DNA from: Polaromonas sp.
GTDB taxonomy: Bacteria > Pseudomonadota > Gammaproteobacteria > Burkholderiales > Burkholderiaceae_C
Assembly (NCBI RefSeq): GCF_012927455.1
Contig: NZ_JABBPE010000004.1
Coordinates: forward strand, 62,001 to 126,000
Direction of reading: 5' to 3'
Length of the DNA stretch: 64,000 nucleotides
Every line of letters begins with the position of its first letter. Position 1 is the first letter of the stretch. The translations under genes were made by a program, and so were the position numbers. Shown piece after piece: positions 17,344 through 26,373 of this stretch. The notes under the pieces were generated by a model that saw nothing but the letters and a program-made list of their open reading frames with translations, was not told the DNA's origin and made no database searches.

Positions 17344-18360
17344 CTACTGCTTGGCGCCTTCAACCAGGCGGCGGCCTTGTGACACCGCATACGGCGCGGC
17401 GCGGGCTGCGAGCATCGGGTCGGCAGAGGCCTCGACGCCCTTGGGCAGAACCATCGGGTTGTAGTTGATGGTCACGCAGGGACCGGTGGCGTCGGGTGAC
17501 ACGGATTTGATGGTCAGGCGGCCGAGCGAAACCTTTTTTCTATCGACAGGCAGCGGCGTCACTGCGCTGTCGATCTTGTCACCCGGCTGCGCCAGTTGCA
17601 CCATGAAGTCGAAGGCCACCGGGCCAGCGGCCACGCGCTGGCGCAGGTCGTCAAACAAAAACTCGGCGCCCTTGGCCTTGGCTTCATCATTACTCAGGCC
17701 CTGTGTGCCGCCGACGGGCTCGAACACCCATTTGCCGAACTGCTTCTTGCCGGCGGCATCGGTGAAGCCGAAGGCATGCACGCCCCAGTAGTTGACCTTG
17801 GCGAAACTGGCCGGCACGCTCTGGCTGGCGAAGTACTTGCCCTGCAGCAAGACCTCTGGGTTGGCGTCGGTGAAAGCCTTGACCTTTTCCGCATCGGCCT
17901 TTTTTGTTTCTGCATCCGGCGCCAGAGACATCAGCCGGCCCAGTAGCTGCTGCGGCGTGGAAGCGCCGAACACTGGCGCTGAGATGTTGCCCATCAGCCA
18001 GGTCTCGTTGCCGGGCAGGTCAAATTGCAGCGCCATGTTGCGCTGGCTTTTGGCGTTGTCCGGTGCCTTGGGGTTGCCGCCACCCATCGAGAAGCGGGCC
18101 ACCACTGGCACCGGCTTGCCGCTGAAGGCTGACGCTACCGACAGCGCGCGGCCTTCTGCATTGCCGACGAATTCGGCCACAGCGCAGAGGCCCTTGGCGC
18201 CAGAGCGCCGGAAGCCCTCATGTTTGCCGCCGGTGTTCTCAAAGGCATCGACCATCTGGTTGGGATCGACCTGAGACCATGCGGGCATGGCCAGTGCAGC
18301 GGCGGCGCAGGCCACGGCAGACAAAGCAGCGCGCTGGGCAAAAGAAGTACTTGTGTTCAT
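17344..18360 (-). CDS. Periplasmic catalase-related peroxidase
   Basis: A 338-residue protein with a signal peptide (cleavage near MPAWS-QVDPN, residue 30). The mature part is a compact catalase fold lacking the large catalase C-terminal domains: GKHEGFRRSGAKGLCAV carries the distal His region, ARFSMGGG and MALQFDLPGN follow, and the heme-side NYWGVHAFGF lies in the middle. Such catalase-family peroxidases (SrpA-like) usually act on organic peroxides or H2O2 with an electron donor. The ohrR-type gene directly upstream on the same strand suggests peroxide-regulated expression. Confidence 0.88.
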   Translation of the reverse strand: MNTSTSFAQRAALSAVACAAAALAMPAWSQVDPNQMVDAFENTGGKHEGFRRSGAKGLCAVAEFVGNAEGRALSVASAFSGKPVPVVARFSMGGGNPKAPDNAKSQRNMALQFDLPGNETWLMGNISAPVFGASTPQQLLGRLMSLAPDAETKKADAEKVKAFTDANPEVLLQGKYFASQSVPASFAKVNYWGVHAFGFTDAAGKKQFGKWVFEPVGGTQGLSNDEAKAKGAEFLFDDLRQRVAAGPVAFDFMVQLAQPGDKIDSAVTPLPVDRKKVSLGRLTIKSVSPDATGPCVTINYNPMVLPKGVEASADPMLAARAAPYAVSQGRRLVEGAKQ

Positions 18361-18526
18361 TTAAAGCTCCTATGTGTGAATAACGATAAATTGCAGCAGT
18401 CCATCAGACGCCGCGCTCTTTCAACCTCAGTTTCATCAAAAAGCTCCTGGTAGTTGGGAAAGAAATATGCGTGGAGAAAAGTGGGAGTGAGAGTGGGGCT
18501 ATGGACTTCAGGCGGACTTTTAAAGC

Positions 18527-18982
18527 TCAGCCTCGCGTGCTCAAGGCGCTGCGCAAGGCCTGCAACGCTTCAGTGAGGTCCCTGCGTTCGGACGCCGAGC
18601 GCTGTGTACTGCAGGCCACCTGGTCGTGCACCGCGTGCGCGCGACGCTTCAAGGCTTGCCCTGCCGGTGTGACGGACATAAGCACCACGCGGTCGTCGTC
18701 ATCGCTGCGACGGCGTGTCAGCAATCCTTGCGCCACCAGCTTGCGAACCAGCGGCACCAGCGTTCCGGCATCCAGCGCCACGGCCTGTGCCAGCGCTCCG
18801 GCGGTGAGCTCGCGCTGCTGCCACAGCGCCAGCATGACCACATACTGTGGATAAGTCAGGCCCAGCGGCGCGAGCAGCGGCCGGTAGGTCTTGGTCATAG
18901 CCAGCGATGCTGCGTAAAGTGCAAAACATAACTGGTTGTCCAGGAACAGGTTGGCGGCGGGTGGCGAGTTGGATTTGGTCAT
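18527..18982 (-). CDS. ohrR: OhrR-type MarR regulator of organic peroxide response
   Basis: A 151-residue winged-helix protein. Near the N-terminus LFLDNQLCFALYAASLAM holds the reactive Cys19 that organic hydroperoxides oxidise in OhrR. The DNA-binding core LTAGALAQAVALDAGTLVPLVRKL, then RRRSDDDDRVVLMSVT, is the wing. The ATG at 18982 is chosen because the open frame upstream (to 19495) has no MarR homology. When oxidised, OhrR releases its operator. The usual target ohr is not in the window; the catalase-like peroxidase 166 bases downstream is the natural target here. A direct repeat plus a palindrome upstream may be its operator. Confidence 0.85.
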   Translation of the reverse strand: MTKSNSPPAANLFLDNQLCFALYAASLAMTKTYRPLLAPLGLTYPQYVVMLALWQQRELTAGALAQAVALDAGTLVPLVRKLVAQGLLTRRRSDDDDRVVLMSVTPAGQALKRRAHAVHDQVACSTQRSASERRDLTEALQALRSALSTRG

Positions 18983-19029
18983 GAACTTGGGAATCGGAGG
19001 GTTCTCGCGCCAGAGTCTATCTTGAAAGT

Positions 19030-19060
19030 CTTTTATCAAACCTTCTTTTATCAAAGATAA
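19030..19060. promoter_or_regulatory. Likely OhrR operator
   Basis: An 11-base direct repeat CTTTTATCAAA (19030-19040 and 19045-19055) overlaps a perfect palindrome TTATC-AAA-GATAA (19048-19060). It lies 48 bases upstream of ohrR, AT-rich as usual for MarR operators. Confidence 0.45.
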
Positions 19061-19237
19061 TAAGGCGTCTTTGTTTGCAGAGGCTTTGCGAGGGCACCCC
19101 GGGCAGCAGCGTAGGGTCAGAATCGAAGGGTCAGATACCGCCTTGCAATCAAGCACCGGGCCTGCTGCTGGCGGTGCAGAGTTGAGCGTTTGAGGCGGTG
19201 AGGCGGTGGGGGTGTGAGCAAGGCGTAGCGCTGAGAC

Positions 19238-19290
19238 GCTATTTATTTGATAGCTGGTTGCGAGTGTGCTTTCTGGGCTGGAGGCCGATT
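19238..19290 (+). repeat. Family A dispersed repeat, diverged
   Basis: GCTATTTATTTGATAGC, then GGTTGCG, then GGGCTGGAGGCC. The first hairpin is intact and the GCGCCCG block is mutated, so this looks like an old copy. Confidence 0.7.
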
Positions 19291-19383
19291 CAGCGACTAA
19301 TGTCGGGCGCGGTGCACAAAATCTGTTGGTCAGCTTTGCGGACGAGATGGAGATCAATCCCGTGCCGATGCTGCTGGATAGCG

Positions 19384-19471
19384 ATGACCGTCGCCCAGTA
19401 TCTGTCGCAGGTACTGACCGACGCTGACGGCGGCGAATTGGCATTTGCCCTGGGCCATATTGCCAAAGCGA
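19384..19471 (+). pseudogene. Remnant of a HigA-type addiction-module antitoxin
   Basis: The frame reads MTVAQYLSQVLTDADGGELA followed by FALGHIAKA. This resembles the conserved start of HigA-like 'addiction module antidote' proteins, in which a Tyr-Leu helix precedes an A(L/I)GDIARA helix. The helix-turn-helix that should follow is missing, and the upstream toxin gene is absent. It is evidently a decayed scrap. Confidence 0.4.
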
Positions 19472-19514
19472 CCGCTTATCCGCGACCCGTGTCATCTGCT
19501 GTCAAGCGCCGCCC

Positions 19515-21071
19515 TCAAGGTGCCTTCAGTTCAAACCGCAGCTCCAGCAAATCCGCATCGTCAAAATGCCGCCGCCCGACAAAGGCGGTCGGTTGCCGCC
19601 CCCATTGGCGCATGGCGCCGGGGCTGTCAATGCCCATCGGCCAAAACACGATACGCTCGCCGCGCTCGGTTCCGGGCACGATGCCACTGGGCCAGAACGC
19701 GCTGCGCGTGCTGCCAGGGAATCCATCGCTGACGGGCAGAGCGCGCAGTGCATCGTCGTCCGCCAGCGTGTAGGGCGTGCGCGGCCCACCCGCTTCAGCA
19801 CGGTCGGCCTGCAAGCCCACGACGTAGTGCGAGCGGCTAGCCAGTCGCACCAACACGCGCTGGCCCGCACTGAGCGCGGGCAGCGTCGCAGCAACAAAGG
19901 CCCATTCCATGCGCGCTTGTGGCGCCGGACGCGGCGTGACGCCGGGCGTGGCAAAGAACATGTGGTAGCAGCCGCAGGCGTGGATGGAGTCGACCAGCAG
20001 CGGTGCGCCGCGGGCGTTCAGCGTGACGCGCAGCACCACGCTGTCTAGCGTGCCACTAAGCAGATCCAGCGCGGCACTGCGGGGCCGCTCGGGAAACCAC
20101 ACGCTGTACACCAACTGCAGCAGCGTCTGGTCCTGGTAACGGGTGTAGGCCAGGCGCTGGTAGACCTGCGGGCGGGCCAGATCGACTTGCGGCGCGGACG
20201 CGTTGCCGCGCCCATTTGTATTCACGCTGCCTTGCTCATTGCGCCAAAAGAGCGCGCCAAAACGGTCATAGGCGGCGCTGGTTTCGATCTCGAAAAGCGG
20301 GGCATAGGCCGCCAGCAGCAGCGCCTGCTCTTGCGCGCTGGGTTGCGGTATGCCCAGCGCGTCTTTTTTAATCTGCGCAACCAGCGCCGTAACGCGCTCG
20401 GCGGCCAGCGGCGCGCTGGCGGGCGCATATTTCAACAGCGGGGTCGCTTCCGCCTCAGCACCGCCGCGTTGCTGCACCTGCTGCGCCGCTTCCTGCTGCC
20501 ACTTTTCAACCCCCTTGAAAAACGGGATACGCGTCAGCGGATACAGCCCCAGGCCGCGCTTCCAGTCGGCATAGTCGTCTGGCACCCGGGCGCGCTGCGC
20601 CAGCAGGACGCGCGCAGCGGCAGAATCCAGCACCGCGCCGGCCAGCAGTTGCGCGCAACGCTGCGTCTGCGCCTGCGCGGCAGGCTTGCTGGCGACACCG
20701 GCCAAGGGCAAGAACTGCTGCGGCAGATTGCGCAGCTCGACCGCGCGCGCCTGCGCGTCCAGTTGCAGCAGCCGCTCCGCCCAGGCATCGAAGGCCTCGC
20801 GCCGGGTGGCTACCTCATCACGAAACGAAGCCAGGAAACGGTCCAACCGCAAATAGGCAAAACCGGGTACGCGGTAAGCGCTGCCGTCGCGCACGCCGGC
20901 ACTGTCGGTGACCGCATCAAGCTGCGCAAACCAGTCGACGCAAGCTCTGGCCTGCGGCGTTGGCCAGCCCGCGTCAGGCTGCACCGGCGCGGTAAGCGTG
21001 GCGCAAGCCGCCAGCAGACCGATGGCGAGGAACGCGCCGGCGCATTTTGCGATGCCGGGAAAAAGATTCAC
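19515..21071 (-). CDS. Large lipoprotein of unknown function
   Basis: A 518-residue predicted lipoprotein with lipobox GLLAAC (Cys23). No domain is recognised. Features visible are ACVDWFAQLDAVTDSAGVRD near the mature start, a QLVYSVWFPERPRS segment in the middle, and a conserved-looking Cys pair in HACGCYHMFFATPG near residue 364, which could bind metal or heme. The C-terminus FVGRRHFDDADLLELRFEL looks like a beta domain. It is followed 8 bases upstream (same strand) by an exported SRPBCC protein, suggesting a two-gene unit acting on a lipid or hydrophobic ligand in the periplasm, though this is speculative. Confidence 0.7.
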   Translation of the reverse strand: MNLFPGIAKCAGAFLAIGLLAACATLTAPVQPDAGWPTPQARACVDWFAQLDAVTDSAGVRDGSAYRVPGFAYLRLDRFLASFRDEVATRREAFDAWAERLLQLDAQARAVELRNLPQQFLPLAGVASKPAAQAQTQRCAQLLAGAVLDSAAARVLLAQRARVPDDYADWKRGLGLYPLTRIPFFKGVEKWQQEAAQQVQQRGGAEAEATPLLKYAPASAPLAAERVTALVAQIKKDALGIPQPSAQEQALLLAAYAPLFEIETSAAYDRFGALFWRNEQGSVNTNGRGNASAPQVDLARPQVYQRLAYTRYQDQTLLQLVYSVWFPERPRSAALDLLSGTLDSVVLRVTLNARGAPLLVDSIHACGCYHMFFATPGVTPRPAPQARMEWAFVAATLPALSAGQRVLVRLASRSHYVVGLQADRAEAGGPRTPYTLADDDALRALPVSDGFPGSTRSAFWPSGIVPGTERGERIVFWPMGIDSPGAMRQWGRQPTAFVGRRHFDDADLLELRFELKAP

Positions 21072-21079
21072 GGCATCGC

Positions 21080-21676
21080 CTAGCCGGCCTTGCCGTGCAC
21101 GCGCAGTGCCTCACGGCGCTCGATTTCCCTGACCATGCCAGTAAACTGTTGCTCGATACTGGCGCGCATCAACGGCACAGTGATCGCCAGCGGCACCGCA
21201 ATGGCCGGTTCAATCACGCCGTCCCAGCGCAGCACGAACTCGTCGTCACTGCCGACAACTTTTTCGAGCTGGTAGCCGCCATCGAGCTGCCTGAGGTTAC
21301 CCCTGAGCACGCGTACGCCAATGAGGTGCGGCGGCTGCTCGGTCGCCTCGACCACTACGTCAATGGTGAAGCTGAAGAACCAAAGATGCGCGGTGCCGAC
21401 CTGTTCCACCGTGGTCGTGCCGCCGTGTCGCGCCAACACGCGGCTTTTGCGCATACCCGGCACAAACTCGGCCATGCGGTCGTAGTCGGTCAGGGTTTTC
21501 CAGATCAGAGCATGCGGTGCCTTGACGGTCGCCTGCGCCTGTACCTGAACGGCATCGCCCTGCCTGCTGGCTTGCACCAGCACCGCCTCGGCGGCGTCTG
21601 CAAGCAGGGCGGCACACGAGAGCAGCAGTAGCAACGCAAATTTGCACTGGAGTCGCCAAGGCAGTACGAGGGGCAT
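21080..21676 (-). CDS. Exported SRPBCC (START-like) protein
   Basis: A 198-residue protein with a signal peptide (hydrophobic FALLLLLSCAALLADAAEA). The mature region is a polyketide-cyclase/START-like helix-grip fold: TVKAPHALIWKTLTDYDRMAEFVPGM is the characteristic first strand-helix, followed by the Trp-rich beta sheet. These domains bind hydrophobic ligands in a central cavity. Export to the periplasm is unusual but known for this subgroup. It is the first gene of the pair with the large lipoprotein. Confidence 0.8.
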   Translation of the reverse strand: MPLVLPWRLQCKFALLLLLSCAALLADAAEAVLVQASRQGDAVQVQAQATVKAPHALIWKTLTDYDRMAEFVPGMRKSRVLARHGGTTTVEQVGTAHLWFFSFTIDVVVEATEQPPHLIGVRVLRGNLRQLDGGYQLEKVVGSDDEFVLRWDGVIEPAIAVPLAITVPLMRASIEQQFTGMVREIERREALRVHGKAG

Positions 21677-21762
21677 GGGGTGCCTGCGTTCAAGGATTGG
21701 AGGGCCATCACGAGATTAGCACTGTTGCGGAAAACTTCACTGCACCCCTGGCAAATCCTAAA

Positions 21763-21818
21763 TTGCTATTTTTTTAATAGCTGCTAGCGCCCGCATTCAT
21801 TGGGCTAGAGGCCTATTT
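21763..21818 (+). repeat. Family A dispersed repeat, intergenic, near consensus
   Basis: GCTATTTTTTTAATAGC, then TGCTAGCGCCCG and TGGGCTAGAGGCC. It is a good reference copy, lying between the SRPBCC gene start and the end of the DUF3422 gene. Confidence 0.85.
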
Positions 21819-21837
21819 TATGCAGGAATACGGCCCG

Positions 21838-23184
21838 TCAAGGCGACGCGTGGAGTTTTGCGTGAATCCGTCGCGTGGTACGCCAGGTGGCCCACAGCAC
21901 CAGGGGAATGACGGCGCCCGCGGCGATCTCGGGGTTAAGCGGCAGGCCTGCCGCTTTCAGCGCCTTGCCGCCGTACAGCAGCAAACTCACGACGTAGTAC
22001 GAGATGGCGGCAATCGACAGGCCTTCCACCGTGGACTGCAAGCGCAGCTGCAGTTCCTGGCCGCGCGTGAGTTTTTCCAGCAGTTGCCGGTTCTGCACCT
22101 CAGTGGCGATGTCCACGCGGGTGCGCAGCAGTGCGCTGGTGCGTGACACGCGCTCGGACAGCGAGGTCAGGCGCTGCGCCGTGGCGGCCACCGTGGCGAT
22201 GGCCGGTGACAGCCGGTGCTGCATGAACTCTCCGAGGGTCTGCGTGCCCGGAATCGGCTTTTCTCGCAGCTCGGTGATGCGCTGGGCCACCAGCGCGGCG
22301 TAGGCGCGCGTGGCTGAAAAGCGGTAGACATGCTCGGCCGTGGCGCGCTCAACCCGGGCGGCCAGCGACACCAGCGTGTCCAGCAGGTCCTGGTCAGAAG
22401 CCGATTTGAATTCAAGCTGCGCCGTGGTGTCGGCCAGCGCCCCTTCAGCCTCGGCCAGCATGGGCGCCAGCTGCTTGGCGACGGGCAGGCCGCGCAAGGC
22501 CATCAGGCGGTAAGTTTCAAGCTCCAGCAGGCGCTGCGAAATGCGTCCGGCGCGCGTCTCGGTCATGCCGGGCGGCGCAATCACCAGCATGCGCTCAAAG
22601 CCGTCGCCTGCGATGCGAAAAGTCGTCAGGGCCCACGAGTGCCCGTTGCCCAGCTGCGAGGCCACCACGCTGTGCCCGCCCAGCCAGGCCTGCGCCTGAG
22701 CCATCAGCGCGCGCTCATCAGACAGGTCGCCATCAAGCATGACCAGCTGAATCGCCGCCACCGTGCGCCCGGGAATGTTGCGCAGCCACTCGGGCGTCAC
22801 TACCAGGGCAGACAGCAGTTCGGGCTCGGCGGCCCCCAGCAACGCCGTAGCGGGCAGCGGCTGCACGATGGTGTAGCGCGTGAATTCGGTGTGGCGCTCC
22901 CAGCGGACGGTGTAGCCGGCAAAGCGCAGGCGCAAAAAGTTGTCGTGCAGGCTGGCTGGCGGCAAGTCGTGCTGACCCGGCAGGCCGTTGAGGTGCTGCC
23001 GCTCCAGCTCGCGCGTCACGCCGGCGTTGAGCACGGCGACGTAGCTGATGAGGGCCGGCAGCCGCACCCGCGCCGAGGGCCGCGCATGCACCTCGTTATG
23101 CAGCGTAGTGCGCAAGGCGTCGTCGGGCGGTAAAAAATTGTCAGGCATGGCGCTGTCGCTGGTGGATGGCGAAGGAAAAATCAT
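21838..23184 (-). CDS. DUF3422 family membrane protein
   Basis: A 448-residue protein matching DUF3422 by its signature LHNEVHARPSARVRLPALIS near the N-terminus. The middle is a soluble domain (WERHTEFTRYT, AAIQLVMLDGD). The last third is mostly helical, with a possible coiled coil (SLSERVSRTSALLRTRVDI) and two membrane helices at the end (SIAAISYYVVSLLLYGGK and AAGAVIPLVLWATW). The function is unknown; it is predicted to be inner-membrane. Alternative starts at 23184 and 23148 both lack a strong ribosome site. Confidence 0.83.
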   Translation of the reverse strand: MIFPSPSTSDSAMPDNFLPPDDALRTTLHNEVHARPSARVRLPALISYVAVLNAGVTRELERQHLNGLPGQHDLPPASLHDNFLRLRFAGYTVRWERHTEFTRYTIVQPLPATALLGAAEPELLSALVVTPEWLRNIPGRTVAAIQLVMLDGDLSDERALMAQAQAWLGGHSVVASQLGNGHSWALTTFRIAGDGFERMLVIAPPGMTETRAGRISQRLLELETYRLMALRGLPVAKQLAPMLAEAEGALADTTAQLEFKSASDQDLLDTLVSLAARVERATAEHVYRFSATRAYAALVAQRITELREKPIPGTQTLGEFMQHRLSPAIATVAATAQRLTSLSERVSRTSALLRTRVDIATEVQNRQLLEKLTRGQELQLRLQSTVEGLSIAAISYYVVSLLLYGGKALKAAGLPLNPEIAAGAVIPLVLWATWRTTRRIHAKLHASP

Positions 23185-23538
23185 GCGTGAATACTACTAT
23201 TTTGTTAGCGCCTCTCTACTGCCCAGGGCGTGCTTGGCGGTCGTGATGAAGCGTCAGCACCGTCAATCGCGGCAGTGCACGCGTTTAGCGGCGCGGTCCG
23301 AACTCTTCTCTTCCTACATCGGACATAACACGTGTCCCACGAGAAACGGCACGCGTCCTCTTCTAAAGTGACTTTCCCGTGGGCTCCGTCAGTTGCTTGA
23401 TCAAAAAAAACTTTGTTGTCCTTTTTTTGGTAACGCAACGCAACGCGACGCGACGCAACGATAACGGCGCTACCGGGACTTACGCAAAGTTTTCTCAAGC
23501 TTGCTCACCCTCCACAACTTGTAAAAAAGGAATCTTTC
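23185..23538. other. Intergenic region with pentanucleotide repeats
   Basis: About 350 bases between divergent genes. The only structure seen is six 5-base units at 23432-23461 and an A/T-rich stretch around 23400-23430 that may hold the esterase promoter. Confidence 0.6.
23432..23461. repeat. Pentanucleotide tandem repeat (AACGC/GACGC), six units
   Basis: Units AACGC x3, GACGC x2 and AACGA. They lie about 78 bases upstream of the secreted esterase start, where changes in unit number could shift promoter spacing. Confidence 0.85.
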
Positions 23539-24735
23539 ATGCCTCAATCTTTTGCCTTCAAGAAAAGCCGCCTCGACCGGCCCGGTGCATACACGATGTC
23601 GCCAGCAAACCAAGTGTTGCGCCGGGTCTTCTTGAGTGCCACCGTGGGCACGCTTGCTGCCCTTGGCGGATGTGGCGGTAATTCATCGGATGACTCGCCT
23701 GGCCTATCTGGCTCCAATCGCTCCAATGGCGCTGCATCGAACACCGATCCCGGCGCTGTAGCAACGGCCACCTCGCAGACTATGCCAAATTCGCGCATGC
23801 AGGCCGTGCTGGACCAGCTTGCCGCATTAGGCGCCAAACCGATTGAAACCTTGACCGTTGCGCAGGCAAGGACTCAGCCGACGCCTGCTGATGCGGTGAA
23901 GGCCTTATTGGTCAAAGAAGGAAAAAGTACCGCACCAGAAGCTGTCGGCAGTGTCGTGGAGACCACCTTCCCAGGACCCGCTGGCCCCGTTCCCATCAGT
24001 ATCTACACGCCCTCGGGACCCGGTCCATTTCCAGTGGCCCTGTATATACATGGAGGCGGTTGGGTGATTGCTGATCGCAAGGTGTACGACAGTTCAGCAC
24101 GCGCCCTGACCAATGCGTCAGCTGCCATCATCGTGTCGACCGATTACCGCATGGGCCCTGAAATTAGGTTTCCGGCGGCGCACGACGACACCTTTGCGGC
24201 CTACCAGTGGGTGCGCGCCAATGCGCGCCAGTTCAATGGCGACCCGGCCCGCGTGGCGGTAGTGGGCGAGAGTGCGGGCGGGAACCTGGCCGCATCCCTC
24301 ACGCTGCGCGCGCGCGACCAGGGCGTGCCCTTGCCGCAGTACCAGGTGCTGATCTACCCGGTGACGAACTATGCGTTCGATACCCCTTCGCAGCTTGGCA
24401 ACACTGCCACCTCGCCGTTGGGCACAAAAGCGCTGCCGTGGTTTTTTGAGCGTTACCTGAACAGCCCGGCCGATGGCGCCAATCCGCTGTTTTCGGTGCT
24501 GCGCAACAACCTTCAGGGACTACCGCCAGCCACCGTGATCACCGCCGATATCGACCCGCTTCGCTCCGAAGGTGCTGCGTACGCACAAAAGCTCATCGCG
24601 TCGGGTGTGAAGGTTGACTACCGCAACTACAGCGGAGTCACGCACGAGTTTTTCGGCATGGGAGCGGCACTCGATGACGCCAAGCAGGCGGTGGCACAAG
24701 CGGCAAACGGCTTGAAGAAGGCATTTGGTAATTAG
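23539..24735 (+). CDS. Secreted esterase/lipase lipoprotein (HSL-like alpha/beta hydrolase)
   Basis: A 398-residue enzyme of the hormone-sensitive-lipase family (bacterial family IV). The oxyanion motif YIHGGGW is near residue 170, the nucleophile is in GESAGG near residue 250, the acid in DIDPLRSEG near 334, and the catalytic His in VTHEFF near 364. A lipobox LGGC (Cys45) and a Ser/Asn-rich linker suggest membrane anchoring. Export would start from Met20, but the best ribosome site, AAGGA, serves the ATG at 23539. It probably hydrolyses short-chain esters outside the cytoplasm. Confidence 0.87.
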   Translation: MPQSFAFKKSRLDRPGAYTMSPANQVLRRVFLSATVGTLAALGGCGGNSSDDSPGLSGSNRSNGAASNTDPGAVATATSQTMPNSRMQAVLDQLAALGAKPIETLTVAQARTQPTPADAVKALLVKEGKSTAPEAVGSVVETTFPGPAGPVPISIYTPSGPGPFPVALYIHGGGWVIADRKVYDSSARALTNASAAIIVSTDYRMGPEIRFPAAHDDTFAAYQWVRANARQFNGDPARVAVVGESAGGNLAASLTLRARDQGVPLPQYQVLIYPVTNYAFDTPSQLGNTATSPLGTKALPWFFERYLNSPADGANPLFSVLRNNLQGLPPATVITADIDPLRSEGAAYAQKLIASGVKVDYRNYSGVTHEFFGMGAALDDAKQAVAQAANGLKKAFGN

Positions 24736-24817
24736 CCGAAGCCCAGGAAGGCCTGCGGACCGATGCGGATCAATGCGCATCAGGATCCGGGGCTTCATTT
24801 CCTAGCCAAAAATGGAT

Positions 24818-26110
24818 TCAGTCGCCGGCCGTGAACACGGTCAGCACGCCGGTGTAGCCATAAAGGTGGTGGCGGGCAATTTCACCGCCTGCAAAAAAGC
24901 CCACCAGCGGCACGTCGCCCAGCGCGCGCCGCACAATCTGCAGCTCGGCGCTGGGCGCGCCAAAGTGCGGCCCGCCACGGCCCGAACAGCTGACGTAAAT
25001 CGCGCCGGCAATGCGCCGTGCCGCGTGCGGCGCCGCTTCGGCCGGCGCAGCATTCAGGGCATTGGCGACCTCGCGCGTAACTTCTTCCGGCTCCAGCTCC
25101 TCACGGATTTCGGCGCAAATGCGGACCAGGTCGATACGCGCGGCCGCGGCGTTGCGTTCGCAAAAAGCCAGCCGCATGCCGACGACGGGCGCCTCGGCAA
25201 TCGCAATACCCCTGCGCGCCGGATCCAGCCCTATCAGGTGGCGCACCAGCACCTCCGCGCCAAACTGGCCGGCATGGCGGGTCGGGCCATCGTTCAGGGC
25301 ATCGGCGGAGCAGCTAAGCCCGACCAGCGTGCCGCGTACCTTGGCCAGCGCCTCGCGCGGCTGGTCCAGCGAAATGTTCAGATCGGCCAGCAACACATCG
25401 AGCGCGGGCTGGCCGTCCAGGCCGGTCACCACGTTAGCGTCGCAAGCGGTAATTTCGTGGTGCGGCGACACCGGCCGGCAGCCTTGCGTGACACGCGACA
25501 TCAGCGCCATGGCGCCGGAAGGATCGCGCGCAAACGCCACGCCGCTGAGGCCGCCGCTAAACACTCCGCCGGCCGCGCCCTGGCCCTTCACATTGCCGTG
25601 TCCGCTCAGCGCAAATTGAAGCGTGCTGGAGCGGCTGGACGCCAGCCCGCCAAAGATGTAGCCGCTCTCGGTACGCTCGGCCATCTCGGCAATCAGCTCG
25701 GCCACATCGGGCGTGGAAGCTTCGGCGTGCACCAGCGCGGTATGCGCCTTGAAGAGCCCGCTGCTGACCGGCGGAAGCGGCGAGACGCCCGAGAACACGC
25801 GGTACTGGTCGTGCGGTAATTGGCACAACATCACAGCCAACGCGGGTTCGTCAAAATACTCGACGTTGTTGGCCGCGATGCCTACGCCCACGGTGCCGCT
25901 CCAGTCGGTGATGTCGGGCAGCTCGGCGCTAAGGTGGTCAAGAATGTCCTGCGCCTGCGCGGCGTAGTGGTCGGTGATGTAGAGCAGCGCCAGCGTGGGC
26001 GCGCTGGCATAGGCGGGCAAGGCGAGGTAGGCGCGCAACTGCGCCAGCACCAGGCCGGCGGCCATCTGCCACTGCGGATGGGTGGCGTGGCCGTAGGGGA
26101 AAAGCTTCAT
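24818..26110 (-). CDS. FIST-domain sensory protein
   Basis: A 430-residue protein with FIST_N (about residues 30-250) and FIST_C (about 260-400) domains. Typical motifs are IFGGLASSRSSTLQF, GGVFSGGLSGVAF and CSGRGGPHFG ... PLVGFFAGGEIA. FIST domains are thought to bind small ligands such as amino acids and to feed signalling proteins. Here no kinase or cyclase domain is fused and none is adjacent, so the partner is unknown. It is predicted to be cytoplasmic. Confidence 0.85.
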   Translation of the reverse strand: MKLFPYGHATHPQWQMAAGLVLAQLRAYLALPAYASAPTLALLYITDHYAAQAQDILDHLSAELPDITDWSGTVGVGIAANNVEYFDEPALAVMLCQLPHDQYRVFSGVSPLPPVSSGLFKAHTALVHAEASTPDVAELIAEMAERTESGYIFGGLASSRSSTLQFALSGHGNVKGQGAAGGVFSGGLSGVAFARDPSGAMALMSRVTQGCRPVSPHHEITACDANVVTGLDGQPALDVLLADLNISLDQPREALAKVRGTLVGLSCSADALNDGPTRHAGQFGAEVLVRHLIGLDPARRGIAIAEAPVVGMRLAFCERNAAAARIDLVRICAEIREELEPEEVTREVANALNAAPAEAAPHAARRIAGAIYVSCSGRGGPHFGAPSAELQIVRRALGDVPLVGFFAGGEIARHHLYGYTGVLTVFTAGD

Positions 26111-26373
26111 GGCGTCTTTGCAGGCAATTTAACGGTGGGCACCAAGCTTGGCTATGTCAACTTAAACGCCATCCTGCCGAAGCCGGGAAGGTCGCCTGGT
26201 TGTGTACCCAAAGGGCTGGGTAGGTTTAATAACGTAGTTTGCCTCAATTCCTGGCGCGCCCACTACACCGTCGCGGGAACCCCTAGGCGCATCAGTGATG
26301 CAGAGGGCTGCTGGCTGACGAGCAGCTTTCCCCTCGCCGGAATCTGTCAGTCGGCCACTGACTGCAAGAAGAT

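Larger units (their letters stand above)
18983..19514. other. Intergenic region with operator, repeat and antitoxin scrap
   Basis: Over 500 bases without an intact gene. It contains the possible OhrR operator (19030-19060), a family A repeat (19238-19290) and a short remnant of a HigA-like antitoxin (19384-19471). The rest shows no recognisable content. Confidence 0.6.
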
